DNA of 64,000 nt, from contig NZ_JAEINH010000008.1 in assembly GCF_016342785.1 (NCBI RefSeq), positions 1 through 64,000 on the forward strand, given 5' to 3'. The first letter of the stretch is position 1. Every line of letters starts with the position of its first letter. A program made the translations under genes and the position numbers. This DNA is from Sanguibacter suaedae (GTDB taxonomy: Bacteria > Actinomycetota > Actinomycetes > Actinomycetales > Cellulomonadaceae). Positions 36,138 to 45,093 of this stretch are shown piece after piece. The notes under the pieces were generated by a model that was given only the letters and a program-made list of their open reading frames with translations, searched no databases and was not told the origin of the DNA.

Positions 36138-37451
36138 CTACGCGAGGTGCTCCGGACGCCGGGGGGCCCAACGCCGCTCGCCGAGCCGGAAACCGAGGCC
36201 GACGAGCAGGAACAACCCGGCGAGGACCGCCCACCCGACGGCGCCGTGGCTGATCGCCGTGACGGTCACGAGGAGCGGGGCGATCATCATCGCGACCGCG
36301 TACCCCATGGCGCTGACTCCCTGGTAGGCGCCCGCGGTGCGCTCGTCGGCGAGGTCGAAGGCCAGGGTCCACGACCCGGCCTCCCCCCAGAGCTCCGCGG
36401 CCGCGTGGACGAGACCGGCCAGGACGAGGAGCACGACGGCGAGCACGACGTCCCCGGCCGCTGCGGCGGCATAGATCCCGCACGCGACGGCGAGGACCAC
36501 GCACGCCCGGGTCATCGTCCTCGCGGCACCCGGGACGGTCGTCGCACCCCGGGCGAAGCGCACCTGGAAAAGCGCCACGAGGACGGTGTTGAGGACGAGG
36601 AGGACCGAGATCATGACGGTGGGCGCCTCGGTGTGACCGGCGATCCACAGCGGGAGCCCGACGGTCTGCAGGCCGAAGTGCACCGCGAAGACGCTCGTGA
36701 GCGCGACGACGGTGAGGTACTGGGGGTCGCGGAAGGGGGACCGCCCGGCTGCCACGGCCTGCTCCGGGACCGTGGGACGTTCCTCCGGCGGCCCCGCGAG
36801 ACGGCGGGAGGCGTCCGTGCGTCGGGCGAGCAGGGCGAGCGGCACGGCACCCGTGGCGGCGAGCAGTCCCACGAGGAGGACGCTCACCCGGTACGCGGTC
36901 GGGGTGTCGACGAGCAGCGCGAGCGCGGCGACGCACGTGCCGATGCCGATCCCCACGTTGACGACCACGTGCAGCCTCGCTCGCATCTCGACGCGGGACG
37001 GTCCCGTGAAGGACCGCGCGACGAGCGCGGACCGCGCCGACGCGCCCGCCTGCCGCGTCCCCGTCGCGAGGCACGCGACGACGACGAACGCCGCGACCCC
37101 GTCGACGACGGAGAACACCGCGAGGGAGATCCCCTGCGCGAGGACGCACAGCGTGAGCAGCCGCAGCGCCCCGACCTTGTCCGCGAGGAAGCCCGCGCCG
37201 AGCGACGTGGCCACGCCGACCGCACCGGCGACCGTCAGGCCGACGCCGACGGTGACCGCCGGGATGCCCATGGCCCGCGTGAACAGGAGCGCGGACACGG
37301 CGTAGAACATGCCGTTCGCCACGGTGAGGGACAGGGACGCGGCGGTGAGGGCGCGGGCGACAGGGTCGGCAGGGCGGAAGGTGGCGGAGATCTCGGTGCG
37401 GAGGCGGGAACGACCGCCGCGTACGACGCGGCTGGCCTCGGTGACGGGCAT
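36138..37451 (-). CDS. MFS transporter
   Basis: A 437-residue major facilitator protein with about 12 hydrophobic helices and a loop of about 45 polar residues between the two halves (RRTDASRRLAGPPEERP). The conserved loop 2-3 motif is seen as GFLADKVGALRLL. It is divergent from an ArsR-type regulator, which suggests an inducible exporter. The ATG at MPVTEASRVV is chosen; an upstream ATG would overlap the start codon of the regulator gene. The substrate is unknown. Ggt follows in the same direction after 61 bases. Confidence 0.87.
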   Translation of the reverse strand: MPVTEASRVVRGGRSRLRTEISATFRPADPVARALTAASLSLTVANGMFYAVSALLFTRAMGIPAVTVGVGLTVAGAVGVATSLGAGFLADKVGALRLLTLCVLAQGISLAVFSVVDGVAAFVVVACLATGTRQAGASARSALVARSFTGPSRVEMRARLHVVVNVGIGIGTCVAALALLVDTPTAYRVSVLLVGLLAATGAVPLALLARRTDASRRLAGPPEERPTVPEQAVAAGRSPFRDPQYLTVVALTSVFAVHFGLQTVGLPLWIAGHTEAPTVMISVLLVLNTVLVALFQVRFARGATTVPGAARTMTRACVVLAVACGIYAAAAAGDVVLAVVLLVLAGLVHAAAELWGEAGSWTLAFDLADERTAGAYQGVSAMGYAVAMMIAPLLVTVTAISHGAVGWAVLAGLFLLVGLGFRLGERRWAPRRPEHLA

Positions 37452-37489
37452 GCTCGAATCACACACCGCTCGACCCGCGCGCCCTAATG

Positions 37490-37508
37490 ATGAAGACTCT
37501 GGCTTCAT
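37490..37508. promoter_or_regulatory. Palindrome between MFS and ArsR genes, candidate operator
   Basis: ATGAAGAC-TCT-GGCTTCAT pairs in seven of eight positions. It covers the regulator's GACTCT -10-like box and its start codon, and lies 39 bases before the MFS start. The ArsR protein encoded here is the natural candidate to bind it. Confidence 0.55.
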
Positions 37509-38481
37509 GTTGCGCTATCGCCTCTCGGACTCCGACCTCAGCGAGGTCCGCTTCGCGATCTCACCCCTCAACGAGCTCGGGCTGTCCCTGCGAGCGCTGA
37601 GCGACCCGGCCCGGTTCCCGACGCACCTCAGGTGGGTCCGACGGGTCACCGACGACCTCCCCGCGCACGCGCTCGAGATCCTCCGCGCGCTCGTCGACGA
37701 GAGGCACTGGGTGCCGGACTTCCTCAACCCGGTCCCCACCACCCCGCTCACCCGCTTCGACGACGAGCTCGACGCCGTGGCGGCCCTCCCCGGGTCGCGG
37801 GTCGATCGTGACCTCGACGCCGTGCACCGGGTCCGGCCCGCCCCGCTGCGCGGCCCTGCGGAGACCGTCCGTGACCGCGTGCTCGACGCCGTCGCCACCT
37901 ACTGGGACGCCTCGTTCCGCACCACGTGGGCGCGGATGCGCGGCGTCCTGGACGCCGACATCGTGCACCGAGGTCGCACCGTCGGGAGGTCAGGACTGGT
38001 CGGCATGTTCGCCGACCTGGCCCCGGCCGTGAGCTTCGGCGGCCGGACCGTCTCCCTGGCCCTGCGGGACCCGCGGGACCGCACGATCGACACCGGCGGG
38101 GCGGGCCTCACGCTCATCCCGAGCCTCTTCACCCTGCGCGTGTCGTCACCGGTCACGGACGACGGCCCGCCGTCGGTGATCTACCCCGCCCGCGGCTCGG
38201 CGACCCTCTGGGAACCGGTGCGACCCCGTGGCAGCGGAGCACTCCGCAACCTCCTCGGGGCCACCCGCGCGGGGCTGCTCCTCGAGCTGCGCCGACCCGG
38301 CTCGTCCACGGAGCTCGCGGCACGGCACGGCGTGAGCACCAGCGCCGTGAACCAGCACCTGCGGGCCATGCACGACGCCGGGCTGCTCACCCGCGCGCGG
38401 CACGGCCGGTCCACCCTGTACCTCACGAGCGAGCTCGGGGAGAGCCTCGCTGCCGTCGCGGACGACGCGACACCGGGCTGA
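37507..38481 (+). CDS. ArsR-family winged-helix regulator with a large N-terminal domain
   Basis: A 324-residue regulator. The C-terminal 80 residues form the winged helix (STELAARHGVSTSAVNQHLRA and LLTRARHGRSTLYLTS). The N-terminal 240 residues resemble the DUF5937 domain common in actinobacterial ArsR proteins; it has no arsenic-type cysteine motif, so the ligand is probably organic. The start codon lies within a palindrome shared with the divergent MFS gene, consistent with autoregulation. Confidence 0.85.
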   Translation: MLRYRLSDSDLSEVRFAISPLNELGLSLRALSDPARFPTHLRWVRRVTDDLPAHALEILRALVDERHWVPDFLNPVPTTPLTRFDDELDAVAALPGSRVDRDLDAVHRVRPAPLRGPAETVRDRVLDAVATYWDASFRTTWARMRGVLDADIVHRGRTVGRSGLVGMFADLAPAVSFGGRTVSLALRDPRDRTIDTGGAGLTLIPSLFTLRVSSPVTDDGPPSVIYPARGSATLWEPVRPRGSGALRNLLGATRAGLLLELRRPGSSTELAARHGVSTSAVNQHLRAMHDAGLLTRARHGRSTLYLTSELGESLAAVADDATPG

Positions 38482-38485
38482 ACGC

Positions 38486-39811
38486 TCAGGAGAAGCGCGC
38501 GCGCACCGCTTCACCGTGCGCCGGCAGGTCCTCGGCCTCGGCGAACGCGACGAGCCGGTCGGCGACCTCAGCGAGCGCGTCCGCGGAGTACTCGACGACC
38601 TGCACGGCCTTGACGAAGCTGTGCACGCCGAGCCCGCTCGCGAAGTGGGCGCACCCGCCGGTCGGCAGGACGTGGTTGGAGCCCGCCATGTAGTCGCCGA
38701 GCGGGACGGGCGAGTACGGCCCGACGAAGATCGCGCCGGCGTTGCTGATGCGCTCCGCGACGTCCGCGGCGTCGGCGGTCTGGATCTCCAGGTGCTCCGC
38801 ACCGTAGGCGTCGACCACCTCGATGCCGTGCTCGATGCTGTCGACGACGACGATCGCGGACTGCGGCCCGCCGAGCGCCTCGGCGACGCGTGCGGCGTGC
38901 CGCGTGCCCTCGACCCGGTCCTTGAGGCGTGCCTCGACGGCTCCGGCGAGCTCGACGCTTGGCGTCACGAGCACCGAGGCGGCGGCCGGGTCGTGCTCGG
39001 CCTGGCTGATGAGGTCGGCCGCGACGTGGACCGGGTCCGCCCCCGCGTCGGCGAGCACGGCGATCTCCGTCGTGCCGGCCTCGGCGTCGATGCCGACGAC
39101 GCCACGGACCAGGCGCTTGGCGGCCGCGACGTACACGTTCCCGGGTCCGGTGACGACGGCCACCGGCTCGCAGAGCACGTCACCGTCCTGCTCCTCGGTC
39201 CCCCGCGCCCCGTAGGCGAACATGGCCACGGCCTGGGCGCCGCCCACCGCGTACACCTCGTCGACGCCCAGCAGGGCGCACGCGGCGAGGATGGTGGGGT
39301 GGGGCAGCCCGCCCTGGTCGGCCTGCGGCGGTGACGCGACGGCGAGCGACCGCACGCCAGCCTCCTGCGCGGCGACCACGTTCATGATCACGGACGACGG
39401 GTAGACGGCGAGGCCTCCCGGGACGTACAGCCCCACACGGGCCACGGGGACCCACCGCTGCCGGACCTGCGCCCCGGGCGCGAGGTCGACGGTGAACGGC
39501 TGAGGGAGCTGCGCTGCGTGGACCTTCCGCACTCGGGCGATGGACTCCTCGATCGCGGCCCGGACGTCCGGGGCAAGGCCCCGCAGAGCGTCCTCGAACG
39601 CCTCGGCGGGGACGCGGAGGTGGACCGGCCGGACCCCGTCGAACCGCTCCGCGAGGTCACGCAGCTCGTCGGCGCCCCGGTGGCGGACCGCCTCGATGAT
39701 CGGTGCGACGCGCTCGGCGGCGTCCTCGACGCGCAGCTGCGCACGCGGGAGCGCGTCGACGAGCTCACGGGCGGACAGGGAACGACCACGGAGGTCGAGT
39801 CGGTTGATCAC
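38486..39811 (-). CDS. hisD: Histidinol dehydrogenase
   Basis: Oxidises histidinol to histidine in two NAD steps. The 441-residue protein has the zinc-binding QAEHDPAA motif, the [12 protein letters not shown] segment and the C-terminal [11 protein letters not shown] block. It begins with GTG six bases after a TAGGAT box without a ribosome site. Its 3' end converges on the ArsR gene with four bases between. It stands alone, separated from hisC by an insert of recQ, ggt, MFS and arsR genes. Confidence 0.96.
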   Translation of the reverse strand: MINRLDLRGRSLSARELVDALPRAQLRVEDAAERVAPIIEAVRHRGADELRDLAERFDGVRPVHLRVPAEAFEDALRGLAPDVRAAIEESIARVRKVHAAQLPQPFTVDLAPGAQVRQRWVPVARVGLYVPGGLAVYPSSVIMNVVAAQEAGVRSLAVASPPQADQGGLPHPTILAACALLGVDEVYAVGGAQAVAMFAYGARGTEEQDGDVLCEPVAVVTGPGNVYVAAAKRLVRGVVGIDAEAGTTEIAVLADAGADPVHVAADLISQAEHDPAAASVLVTPSVELAGAVEARLKDRVEGTRHAARVAEALGGPQSAIVVVDSIEHGIEVVDAYGAEHLEIQTADAADVAERISNAGAIFVGPYSPVPLGDYMAGSNHVLPTGGCAHFASGLGVHSFVKAVQVVEYSADALAEVADRLVAFAEAEDLPAHGEAVRARFS

Positions 39812-39847
39812 CCCGCCATCCTAGTGCGGAGCACCGCACCGGCGGGG
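39811..39847. promoter_or_regulatory. Nested inverted repeats between divergent hisD and S4 gene
   Basis: An outer pair CCCCGCC/GGCGGGG encloses an inner pair TGCGG-agca-CCGCA. The hisD -10 (TAGGAT, 39818-39823) lies between outer and inner arms. The dyad could be a regulator site for both divergent promoters or form a cruciform. Confidence 0.5.
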
Positions 39848-39864
39848 TCGGGGAGAATGGGCGC

Positions 39865-40083
39865 ATGGACACGGTGGAGATCAGCGACGACGTCATCCGG
39901 CTGGGCCAGTTCCTCAAGCTCGCGAACCTCGCGGAGTCCGGCGCGCAGGCACGCGACCTCGTCGCCGACGGCGAGGTCAGCGTCAACGGTGAGGTGGACA
40001 CGCGTCGAGGGCGTCAGCTGCACCGGGGCGACGTGGTGGAGGTCGACGCCCCGACCGGACGCCGCGGCGCCACCGTGGGATGA
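39865..40083 (+). CDS. Small S4-domain RNA-binding protein
   Basis: A 72-residue protein that is almost only an S4 domain (RLGQFLKLANLAESGAQARDLVADGEVSVNG). It resembles the YbcJ/YaaA-type stand-alone S4 proteins that bind RNA, perhaps rRNA. A GAGAAT box lies six bases before the ATG. It is divergent from hisD and converges on the PPOX gene. Confidence 0.85.
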   Translation: MDTVEISDDVIRLGQFLKLANLAESGAQARDLVADGEVSVNGEVDTRRGRQLHRGDVVEVDAPTGRRGATVG

Positions 40084-40093
40084 GCGGTGCGCG

Positions 40094-40501
40094 TCAGCGC
40101 TGCATGTAGGACGAGCTCATGACCCTGTCCGCCTCGACGAGGAGGATGACACGCGCCGGGTTCTCCCTCGGGACGCGGTAGCGACGGGTGTACCGGTCCA
40201 CGGCGTCGGCGACGACGTCCGGGTCCTGCGACACGCGCACGGGCCCCTCGAGGGTGAGCCACCGGCCGCCGTCGACCTGGCAGACCGCTGCGCGGGGCAG
40301 GGCCCCGTCAGGGGCCGGACGGCCCGCGTTGCGCGCCTTGACCGAGGTCCCGCTCGTCATGATGCGCACGAGCCCGGTCTCGGGGTCCCAGGTGAACCCC
40401 ACCGGCACGACGTGCGGCGAACCGTCCGCCCGCAGCGTCGAGAGGGTGGCGAGGTGGCGCTCGGTGACGAAGACGTGCTGCTCCGGGGTCAGGTGGATCA
40501 C
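40094..40501 (-). CDS. Pyridoxamine 5'-phosphate oxidase-like FMN/F420 protein
   Basis: A 135-residue split-barrel protein. It starts with HLATLSTLRADGSPHVVPVGF and contains TSGTSVKARNAGR and WLTLEGPVRVSQDPDVV, as in F420-dependent PPOX-class proteins. Cofactor and substrate are uncertain. The GTG start lies six bases after TAGACT, and that box includes the TAG stop of the Nudix gene upstream. Confidence 0.85.
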   Translation of the reverse strand: MIHLTPEQHVFVTERHLATLSTLRADGSPHVVPVGFTWDPETGLVRIMTSGTSVKARNAGRPAPDGALPRAAVCQVDGGRWLTLEGPVRVSQDPDVVADAVDRYTRRYRVPRENPARVILLVEADRVMSSSYMQR

Positions 40502-40507
40502 TCCCCG

Positions 40508-40513
40508 AGTCTA
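40508..40513 (-). promoter_or_regulatory. -10 box of the PPOX gene containing the Nudix stop codon
   Basis: TAGACT with a six-base gap to the GTG. Its first three bases are the stop codon of the upstream Nudix gene. Confidence 0.5.
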
Positions 40514-41026
40514 GGTCGCGCGGAAGGCCCGGCCCCTCGGGGCGACCGGAAAACCGAAGGTCGTGACCGGCGTCACGCTCGAGCTCACCATGCCGTCGAG
40601 CACGGCCCGTTCGTGCGGGACCACCGGTTCCGGGAGGCAGGCCAGCGGAACCCACCTCAGGTCCGCCGCCTTGTCGGCCTCCTGGAGGACGGGTGAGCCG
40701 GACCACGTCCGGCACCGGAAGAAGAAGTCGACGCGCTCCTCGACGGGACCGCCTCCCGGGGTGGTGCGGTGCATGACCGTCACGGGGTCGAGCTCGGCCG
40801 GGTCCACGACGATCCCGAGCTCCTCACGCGCCTCCCGGACCGCGGCGTCGAGCACGGACTCGCCCTGCTCGACATAACCGGCCGCCGCGCACGCCCAGTG
40901 GTCGTCCATGTACCCGGTGCCCCGGCGCAGCTGGAGGAGCACCTCGGGTCCCTGCTCACCCTCGCGCAGGAGCACGACGTACGCCGCGGGGACGACGCGG
41001 AAGCGATCGACGGCGGCGGTGCTCAT
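40511..41026 (-). CDS. Nudix hydrolase
   Basis: Hydrolyses a nucleoside diphosphate linked to another group. The 171-residue protein has a complete Nudix box from GYVEQGESVLDAAVREAREE to LGI at about residues 50-72. The N-terminus AAYVVLLREGEQGPEVLLQLR is typical of MutT-type proteins. The ATG overlaps the dnaE stop by 4 bases, so it is coexpressed with the replicative polymerase; clearing damaged dNTPs would fit but is not proved. Confidence 0.9.
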   Translation of the reverse strand: MSTAAVDRFRVVPAAYVVLLREGEQGPEVLLQLRRGTGYMDDHWACAAAGYVEQGESVLDAAVREAREELGIVVDPAELDPVTVMHRTTPGGGPVEERVDFFFRCRTWSGSPVLQEADKAADLRWVPLACLPEPVVPHERAVLDGMVSSSVTPVTTFGFPVAPRGRAFRAT

Positions 41027-44000
41027 CCGAGGCAGCTGGGCCCGAGGAGCGCCTTGAGGTCGCCGAAGAGCGCCGGGGTGCGCTCGACGCGCAGCGCGTC
41101 GTCGAGCCGCATCACCTTGGTGCGCCCCGGGGTGGTCAGCCGCAGGTGCACCTCGGTGACACCCGGGTGCGTGCGCAGGATCTCCCGGAGCCGCTCCACG
41201 ACCGGCTGCGTGCAGCGTGACTCGGCGAGCGTCACGAGGATGGGTGCGTCCGCGACCGCGGAGATGTCGGGGAGCGAGACCTCCATGGCCTGCAGCTGCA
41301 TCGTGTCGTCACGACGGCGGACCCGTCCACGCAGGACCACGACCTGGTCCTCGGCGAGGATCGTCGAGTACGCCAGGTAGGTCTCACCGAAGAACATCAC
41401 CTCGACACCCCCGTCGAGGTCCTCGATGGTCACCGCGGCCCACGGGTTCCCCTGCTTGGACATCTTGCGCTGCAACGACGTGATGAGACCCGCGATGACC
41501 ACCGTGGAGCCGTCGGGCCTCGTCTCGTCCGCGAGGAGCGCCGCCACGGAGGTCTCCGCCGCCTGGGCGAGGACGTGCTCGAGCCCGGACAACGGGTGGT
41601 CGGACACGTACAGCCCGAGCATGTCGCGCTCGAAGGCGAGCAGCTGCTTCTTGTCCCACTCGGGCAGGTCGGGGATGTCGATGCTGAACGACACGGCGTC
41701 GTCCCCGTCGCCCCCGAAGTCGGCGAACAGGTCGAACTGCCCCTTGGCCTCCTCCCGCTTGACCCCGATGACGGAGTCGACGGCCTGCTCGTGCACGACC
41801 TGCAGCGCCCGCCGCCCGTGGCCGAGCGAGTCGAACGCCCCGGCCTTGACGAGCGACTCGATCGTCCGCTTGTTGCACACGACGGCGGGCACCTTGTCGA
41901 GGAAGTCCGTGAAGGACGTGAACTCGCCCTTCGCCTCTCGGGTCGTGACGATCGCGTCCACGACGTTCGCGCCGACGTTGCGCACGGCGGTGAGCCCGAA
42001 CCGGATGTCGCTGCCGACGGCCGTGAAGTTCGCGGACGAGGAGTTGACGTCCGGGGGCAGGACCGTGATGTGCATGCGGCGGCACTCGTTGAGGTAGAGG
42101 GCCGACTTGTCCTTGTCGTCCCGCACCGAGGTGAGGAGCGCCGCCATGTACTCCGTCGGGTAGTTCGCCTTGAGGTACGCCGTCCAGTAGGACACCACCC
42201 CGTACGCGGCGGAGTGCGCCTTGTTGAACGCGTAGTCCGAGAACGGTAGGAGGATGTCCCACAGGGTCTTCACCGCGGCCATCGAGTAGCCGCGCTCCGT
42301 CATCCCGTTGGAGAAGCCCTCGAACTGCTTGTCGAGCTCCGACTTCTTCTTCTTGCCCATCGCGCGGCGGAGGATGTCGGCCTGGCCGAGGCTGTACCCG
42401 GCGACGCGCTGGGCGATCGCCATGACCTGCTCCTGGTAGACGATCAGGCCGTGCGTGGTGCCGAGGATCTCCGCGAGCGGTTCCTCGAGCTCCGGGTGGA
42501 TCGGGGTGACCTCCTGCATGCCGTTCTTGCGGAGCGCGTAGTTCGTGTGGGAGTTGGCGCCCATCGGGCCCGGGCGGTAGAGCGCGCCCACCGCGGAGAT
42601 GTCCTCGAAGTTGTCGGGGCGCATGAGCTTGAGGAGCGTACGCATACCGCCACCGTCGAGCTGGAACACGCCGAGCGTCTCGCCGCGCCCGAGGAGTGCG
42701 TACGTCGCAGGGTCGTCGAGCGTGAGCGTCTCGAGCTCGACGGGCTCCTTGCCGTTCATGACGATGTTCTCGAGAGCGTCGTCGAGGATCGTGAGGTTCC
42801 TCAGCCCGAGGAAGTCCATCTTGATGAGGCCGAGCTCTTCGCACTTCGGGTAGTCGAACTGCGTGATGACGGCGCCGTCCTGCGGCCTGCGCATGATCGG
42901 GATGATGTCGATGAGCGGGTCGCTCGACATGATCACGCCCGCCGCGTGCACGCCCCACTGCCGCTTCAGGCCCTCGATGCCCTTGGCGAGCTCCACCACG
43001 CGCTGGGCCTCGGGGTCCGCGGCGTGGACCTGCCGGAACTCCTCGGCCTCGTTGTAGCGCTTGTCCTCCGGGTCGAAGATCCCCGTGAGGCTGATGTCCT
43101 TGCCCATGATGGCGGGCGGCATCGCCTTGGTGAGCTTCTCCCCCATCGCGAACGGCAGGCCGAGGAGGCGGCTGGAGTCCTTGAGGGCCTGCTTCGCCTT
43201 GATCGTCCCGTAGGTGACGATCTGGGCGACACGGTCCTCGCCGTACTTCTCCGTGACGTACCGGATGACCTCCCCACGACGACGCTCGTCGAAGTCGACG
43301 TCGAAGTCGGGCATGGACACACGGTCCGGGTTGAGGAACCGCTCGAAGATGAGCCCGTGCTGGAGAGGGTCGAGGTCCGTGATGCGCATCGCGTACGCCA
43401 CCATCGACCCCGCACCCGACCCACGTCCCGGTCCCACGCGGATCCCGTTGTCCTTGGACCAGTTGATGAAGTCCGCGACCACGAGGAAGTACCCGGGGAA
43501 CCCCATCTGGGTGATCACCTGGACCTCGTAGTCCGCCTGCTTGCGCACTGCGTCGGGGATCCCGTCGGGGTACCGGTAGCGCAGGCCGCTCTCGACCTCC
43601 TTGATGAACCACGACGTCTCGTCCTCACCGGGCGGCGCAGGGAAGTTCGGCATGTAGTTGGCCGCGGTGTTGAAGCTCACGTCGCACTGCTCCGCGATGA
43701 GCAGCGTGTTGTCGCACGCCTCCGGCAGCTCCGACCACAGGCGCCGCATCTCCGCGGCGGACTTCACGTAGTAGCCGTCGCCGTCGAACTTGAAGCGGTC
43801 CGGGTCCGCGAGCGTCGAGCCCGAGTTGATGCACAGGAGAGCCTCCTGCGAGTGGCTGTCCTCCTGCTTGACGTAGTGGAGGTCGTTGGTCGCCACCAGG
43901 GGCGCGCCGATGTCCTGCGCCACGCTCAGGAGGTCCTTGAACACGCGGCGCTCGATGTCGAGCCCGTGGTCCATGAGCTCCACGTACAGGCTGTCCTTGC

Positions 44001-44568
44001 CGAAGATGTCCTGGAGCTCGCCGGCCGCCCGGACCGCCTCGTCGTACTGGCCGAGCCGCAGCCTGGTCTGGACCTCGCTCGACGGGCACCCCGTCGACGC
44101 GATCATCCCCGGGCTGTACCGCTCGAGGAGCTCGCGGTCCATGCGGGGCCACTTGCCCATCTGACCCTCGAGGGACGCGTACGAGCTCATCCGGAAGAGG
44201 TTGTGCAGGCCGTCGTTGTTCTTCGCCCACATCGTCAGGTGGGTGTACGCGCCCCGTGCGGAGACGTCGTCGGACTCCTGCCCCTTCTCCCCGAACCGCA
44301 CGCGGGTCTGGTCGAACCGGCTCGTGCCGGGTGTGACATACGCCTCGACGCCGATGATGGGCTTCACACCGGCAGAGGTGGCCTGCTTCCAGAAGTCGTA
44401 GGCACCGAAGAGGTACCCGTGGTCCGTGGTCGCGATCGCGCGCTGTCCCAGCCGCTGGGTCTCCTCGAAGAGGTCACCCAGACGCGCCGCCCCGTCGAGC
44501 ATGGAGTACTCGGTGTGCACGTGCAGGTGGACGAAGTCATCGGACGCAGGGGCGACGGCAGACGGCAT
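41023..44568 (-). CDS. dnaE: DNA polymerase III alpha subunit
   Basis: Main replicative polymerase, 1181 residues, the DnaE1 size. The N-terminal PHP domain begins HLHVHTEYSMLDGAARLG. The active site shows VGPGRGSGAGSMVAYA and the catalytic aspartates in PDFDVDFDERR. The beta-binding and OB parts follow. The ATG lies six bases after a TAGACT box with no ribosome site, so dnaE has its own leaderless promoter inside the end of the GNAT gene. The position between rluD and hisD is conserved in actinomycetes. Confidence 0.97.
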   Translation of the reverse strand: MPSAVAPASDDFVHLHVHTEYSMLDGAARLGDLFEETQRLGQRAIATTDHGYLFGAYDFWKQATSAGVKPIIGVEAYVTPGTSRFDQTRVRFGEKGQESDDVSARGAYTHLTMWAKNNDGLHNLFRMSSYASLEGQMGKWPRMDRELLERYSPGMIASTGCPSSEVQTRLRLGQYDEAVRAAGELQDIFGKDSLYVELMDHGLDIERRVFKDLLSVAQDIGAPLVATNDLHYVKQEDSHSQEALLCINSGSTLADPDRFKFDGDGYYVKSAAEMRRLWSELPEACDNTLLIAEQCDVSFNTAANYMPNFPAPPGEDETSWFIKEVESGLRYRYPDGIPDAVRKQADYEVQVITQMGFPGYFLVVADFINWSKDNGIRVGPGRGSGAGSMVAYAMRITDLDPLQHGLIFERFLNPDRVSMPDFDVDFDERRRGEVIRYVTEKYGEDRVAQIVTYGTIKAKQALKDSSRLLGLPFAMGEKLTKAMPPAIMGKDISLTGIFDPEDKRYNEAEEFRQVHAADPEAQRVVELAKGIEGLKRQWGVHAAGVIMSSDPLIDIIPIMRRPQDGAVITQFDYPKCEELGLIKMDFLGLRNLTILDDALENIVMNGKEPVELETLTLDDPATYALLGRGETLGVFQLDGGGMRTLLKLMRPDNFEDISAVGALYRPGPMGANSHTNYALRKNGMQEVTPIHPELEEPLAEILGTTHGLIVYQEQVMAIAQRVAGYSLGQADILRRAMGKKKKSELDKQFEGFSNGMTERGYSMAAVKTLWDILLPFSDYAFNKAHSAAYGVVSYWTAYLKANYPTEYMAALLTSVRDDKDKSALYLNECRRMHITVLPPDVNSSSANFTAVGSDIRFGLTAVRNVGANVVDAIVTTREAKGEFTSFTDFLDKVPAVVCNKRTIESLVKAGAFDSLGHGRRALQVVHEQAVDSVIGVKREEAKGQFDLFADFGGDGDDAVSFSIDIPDLPEWDKKQLLAFERDMLGLYVSDHPLSGLEHVLAQAAETSVAALLADETRPDGSTVVIAGLITSLQRKMSKQGNPWAAVTIEDLDGGVEVMFFGETYLAYSTILAEDQVVVLRGRVRRRDDTMQLQAMEVSLPDISAVADAPILVTLAESRCTQPVVERLREILRTHPGVTEVHLRLTTPGRTKVMRLDDALRVERTPALFGDLKALLGPSCLG

Positions 44569-44574
44569 GCGTCG

Positions 44575-44580
44575 AGTCTA
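44575..44580 (-). promoter_or_regulatory. -10 box of dnaE containing the GNAT stop codon
   Basis: TAGACT, six bases, then the dnaE ATG. The TAG of the hexamer is also the stop codon of the upstream acetyltransferase gene. Confidence 0.55.
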
Positions 44581-45093
44581 GGACCCCGTGCGCGGTGCTC
44601 GGACGACCTTCGACGCGTCCCGGTGGCGGATCCCGGCGTCGAGGTACGCCTCACCGGTGACGACGTACCCGAGACGTTCGTAGAACCCGGTGGCGCTCTC
44701 CTGCGCGCTCAGCAGCACGGTCACCGACCCGCCGACACCGTGCCGGGAGAGCGCCACCGCCTCGAGCTCCGCCATGAGCCGCGCGCCGACCCCGCCGGAC
44801 CGCCGCTCGGCGAGGACCGCGACGCGGCCGACGTGGACCTCCCCGGGGTGCGTCGGATCGCTGAGCACGCGCCCGGTGGCGATCACCTCGTCCGCGCCCG
44901 ACGGCCCTGTGCCCGGGGACACGAGGAGCAGGTGGGTGGTGGTCGCCGCGGTGTCGGCGTCGTCGATCTCCTCCTCGACGGGGACGCCCTGCTCGTCGAC
45001 GAAGACGGCGAGCCGCACGGCCCAGGCCGCCTCGAGCTGCTCACGCGTGGTGACGTGCACCACGACGAGCGGGCCGGGCCCGGACGAGGTCAC
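44578..45093 (-). CDS. GNAT-family N-acetyltransferase
   Basis: A 171-residue acetyl-CoA-dependent transferase. The acetyl-CoA loop is [11 protein letters not shown], preceded by [11 protein letters not shown], and followed by the [19 protein letters not shown] strand. It resembles ElaA/YitI-type proteins ([14 protein letters not shown]). Substrate unknown. The GTG start overlaps the rluD stop by 4 bases and its TAG stop forms part of the dnaE promoter. Confidence 0.88.
   Translation of the reverse strand: MTSSGPGPLVVVHVTTREQLEAAWAVRLAVFVDEQGVPVEEEIDDADTAATTTHLLLVSPGTGPSGADEVIATGRVLSDPTHPGEVHVGRVAVLAERRSGGVGARLMAELEAVALSRHGVGGSVTVLLSAQESATGFYERLGYVVTGEAYLDAGIRHRDASKVVRAPRTGS

Noticed and set aside
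37452-37508. MFS start at 37508, adding 19 residues
   Set aside because: That ATG overlaps the start codon of the divergent regulator and would leave no room for a promoter.
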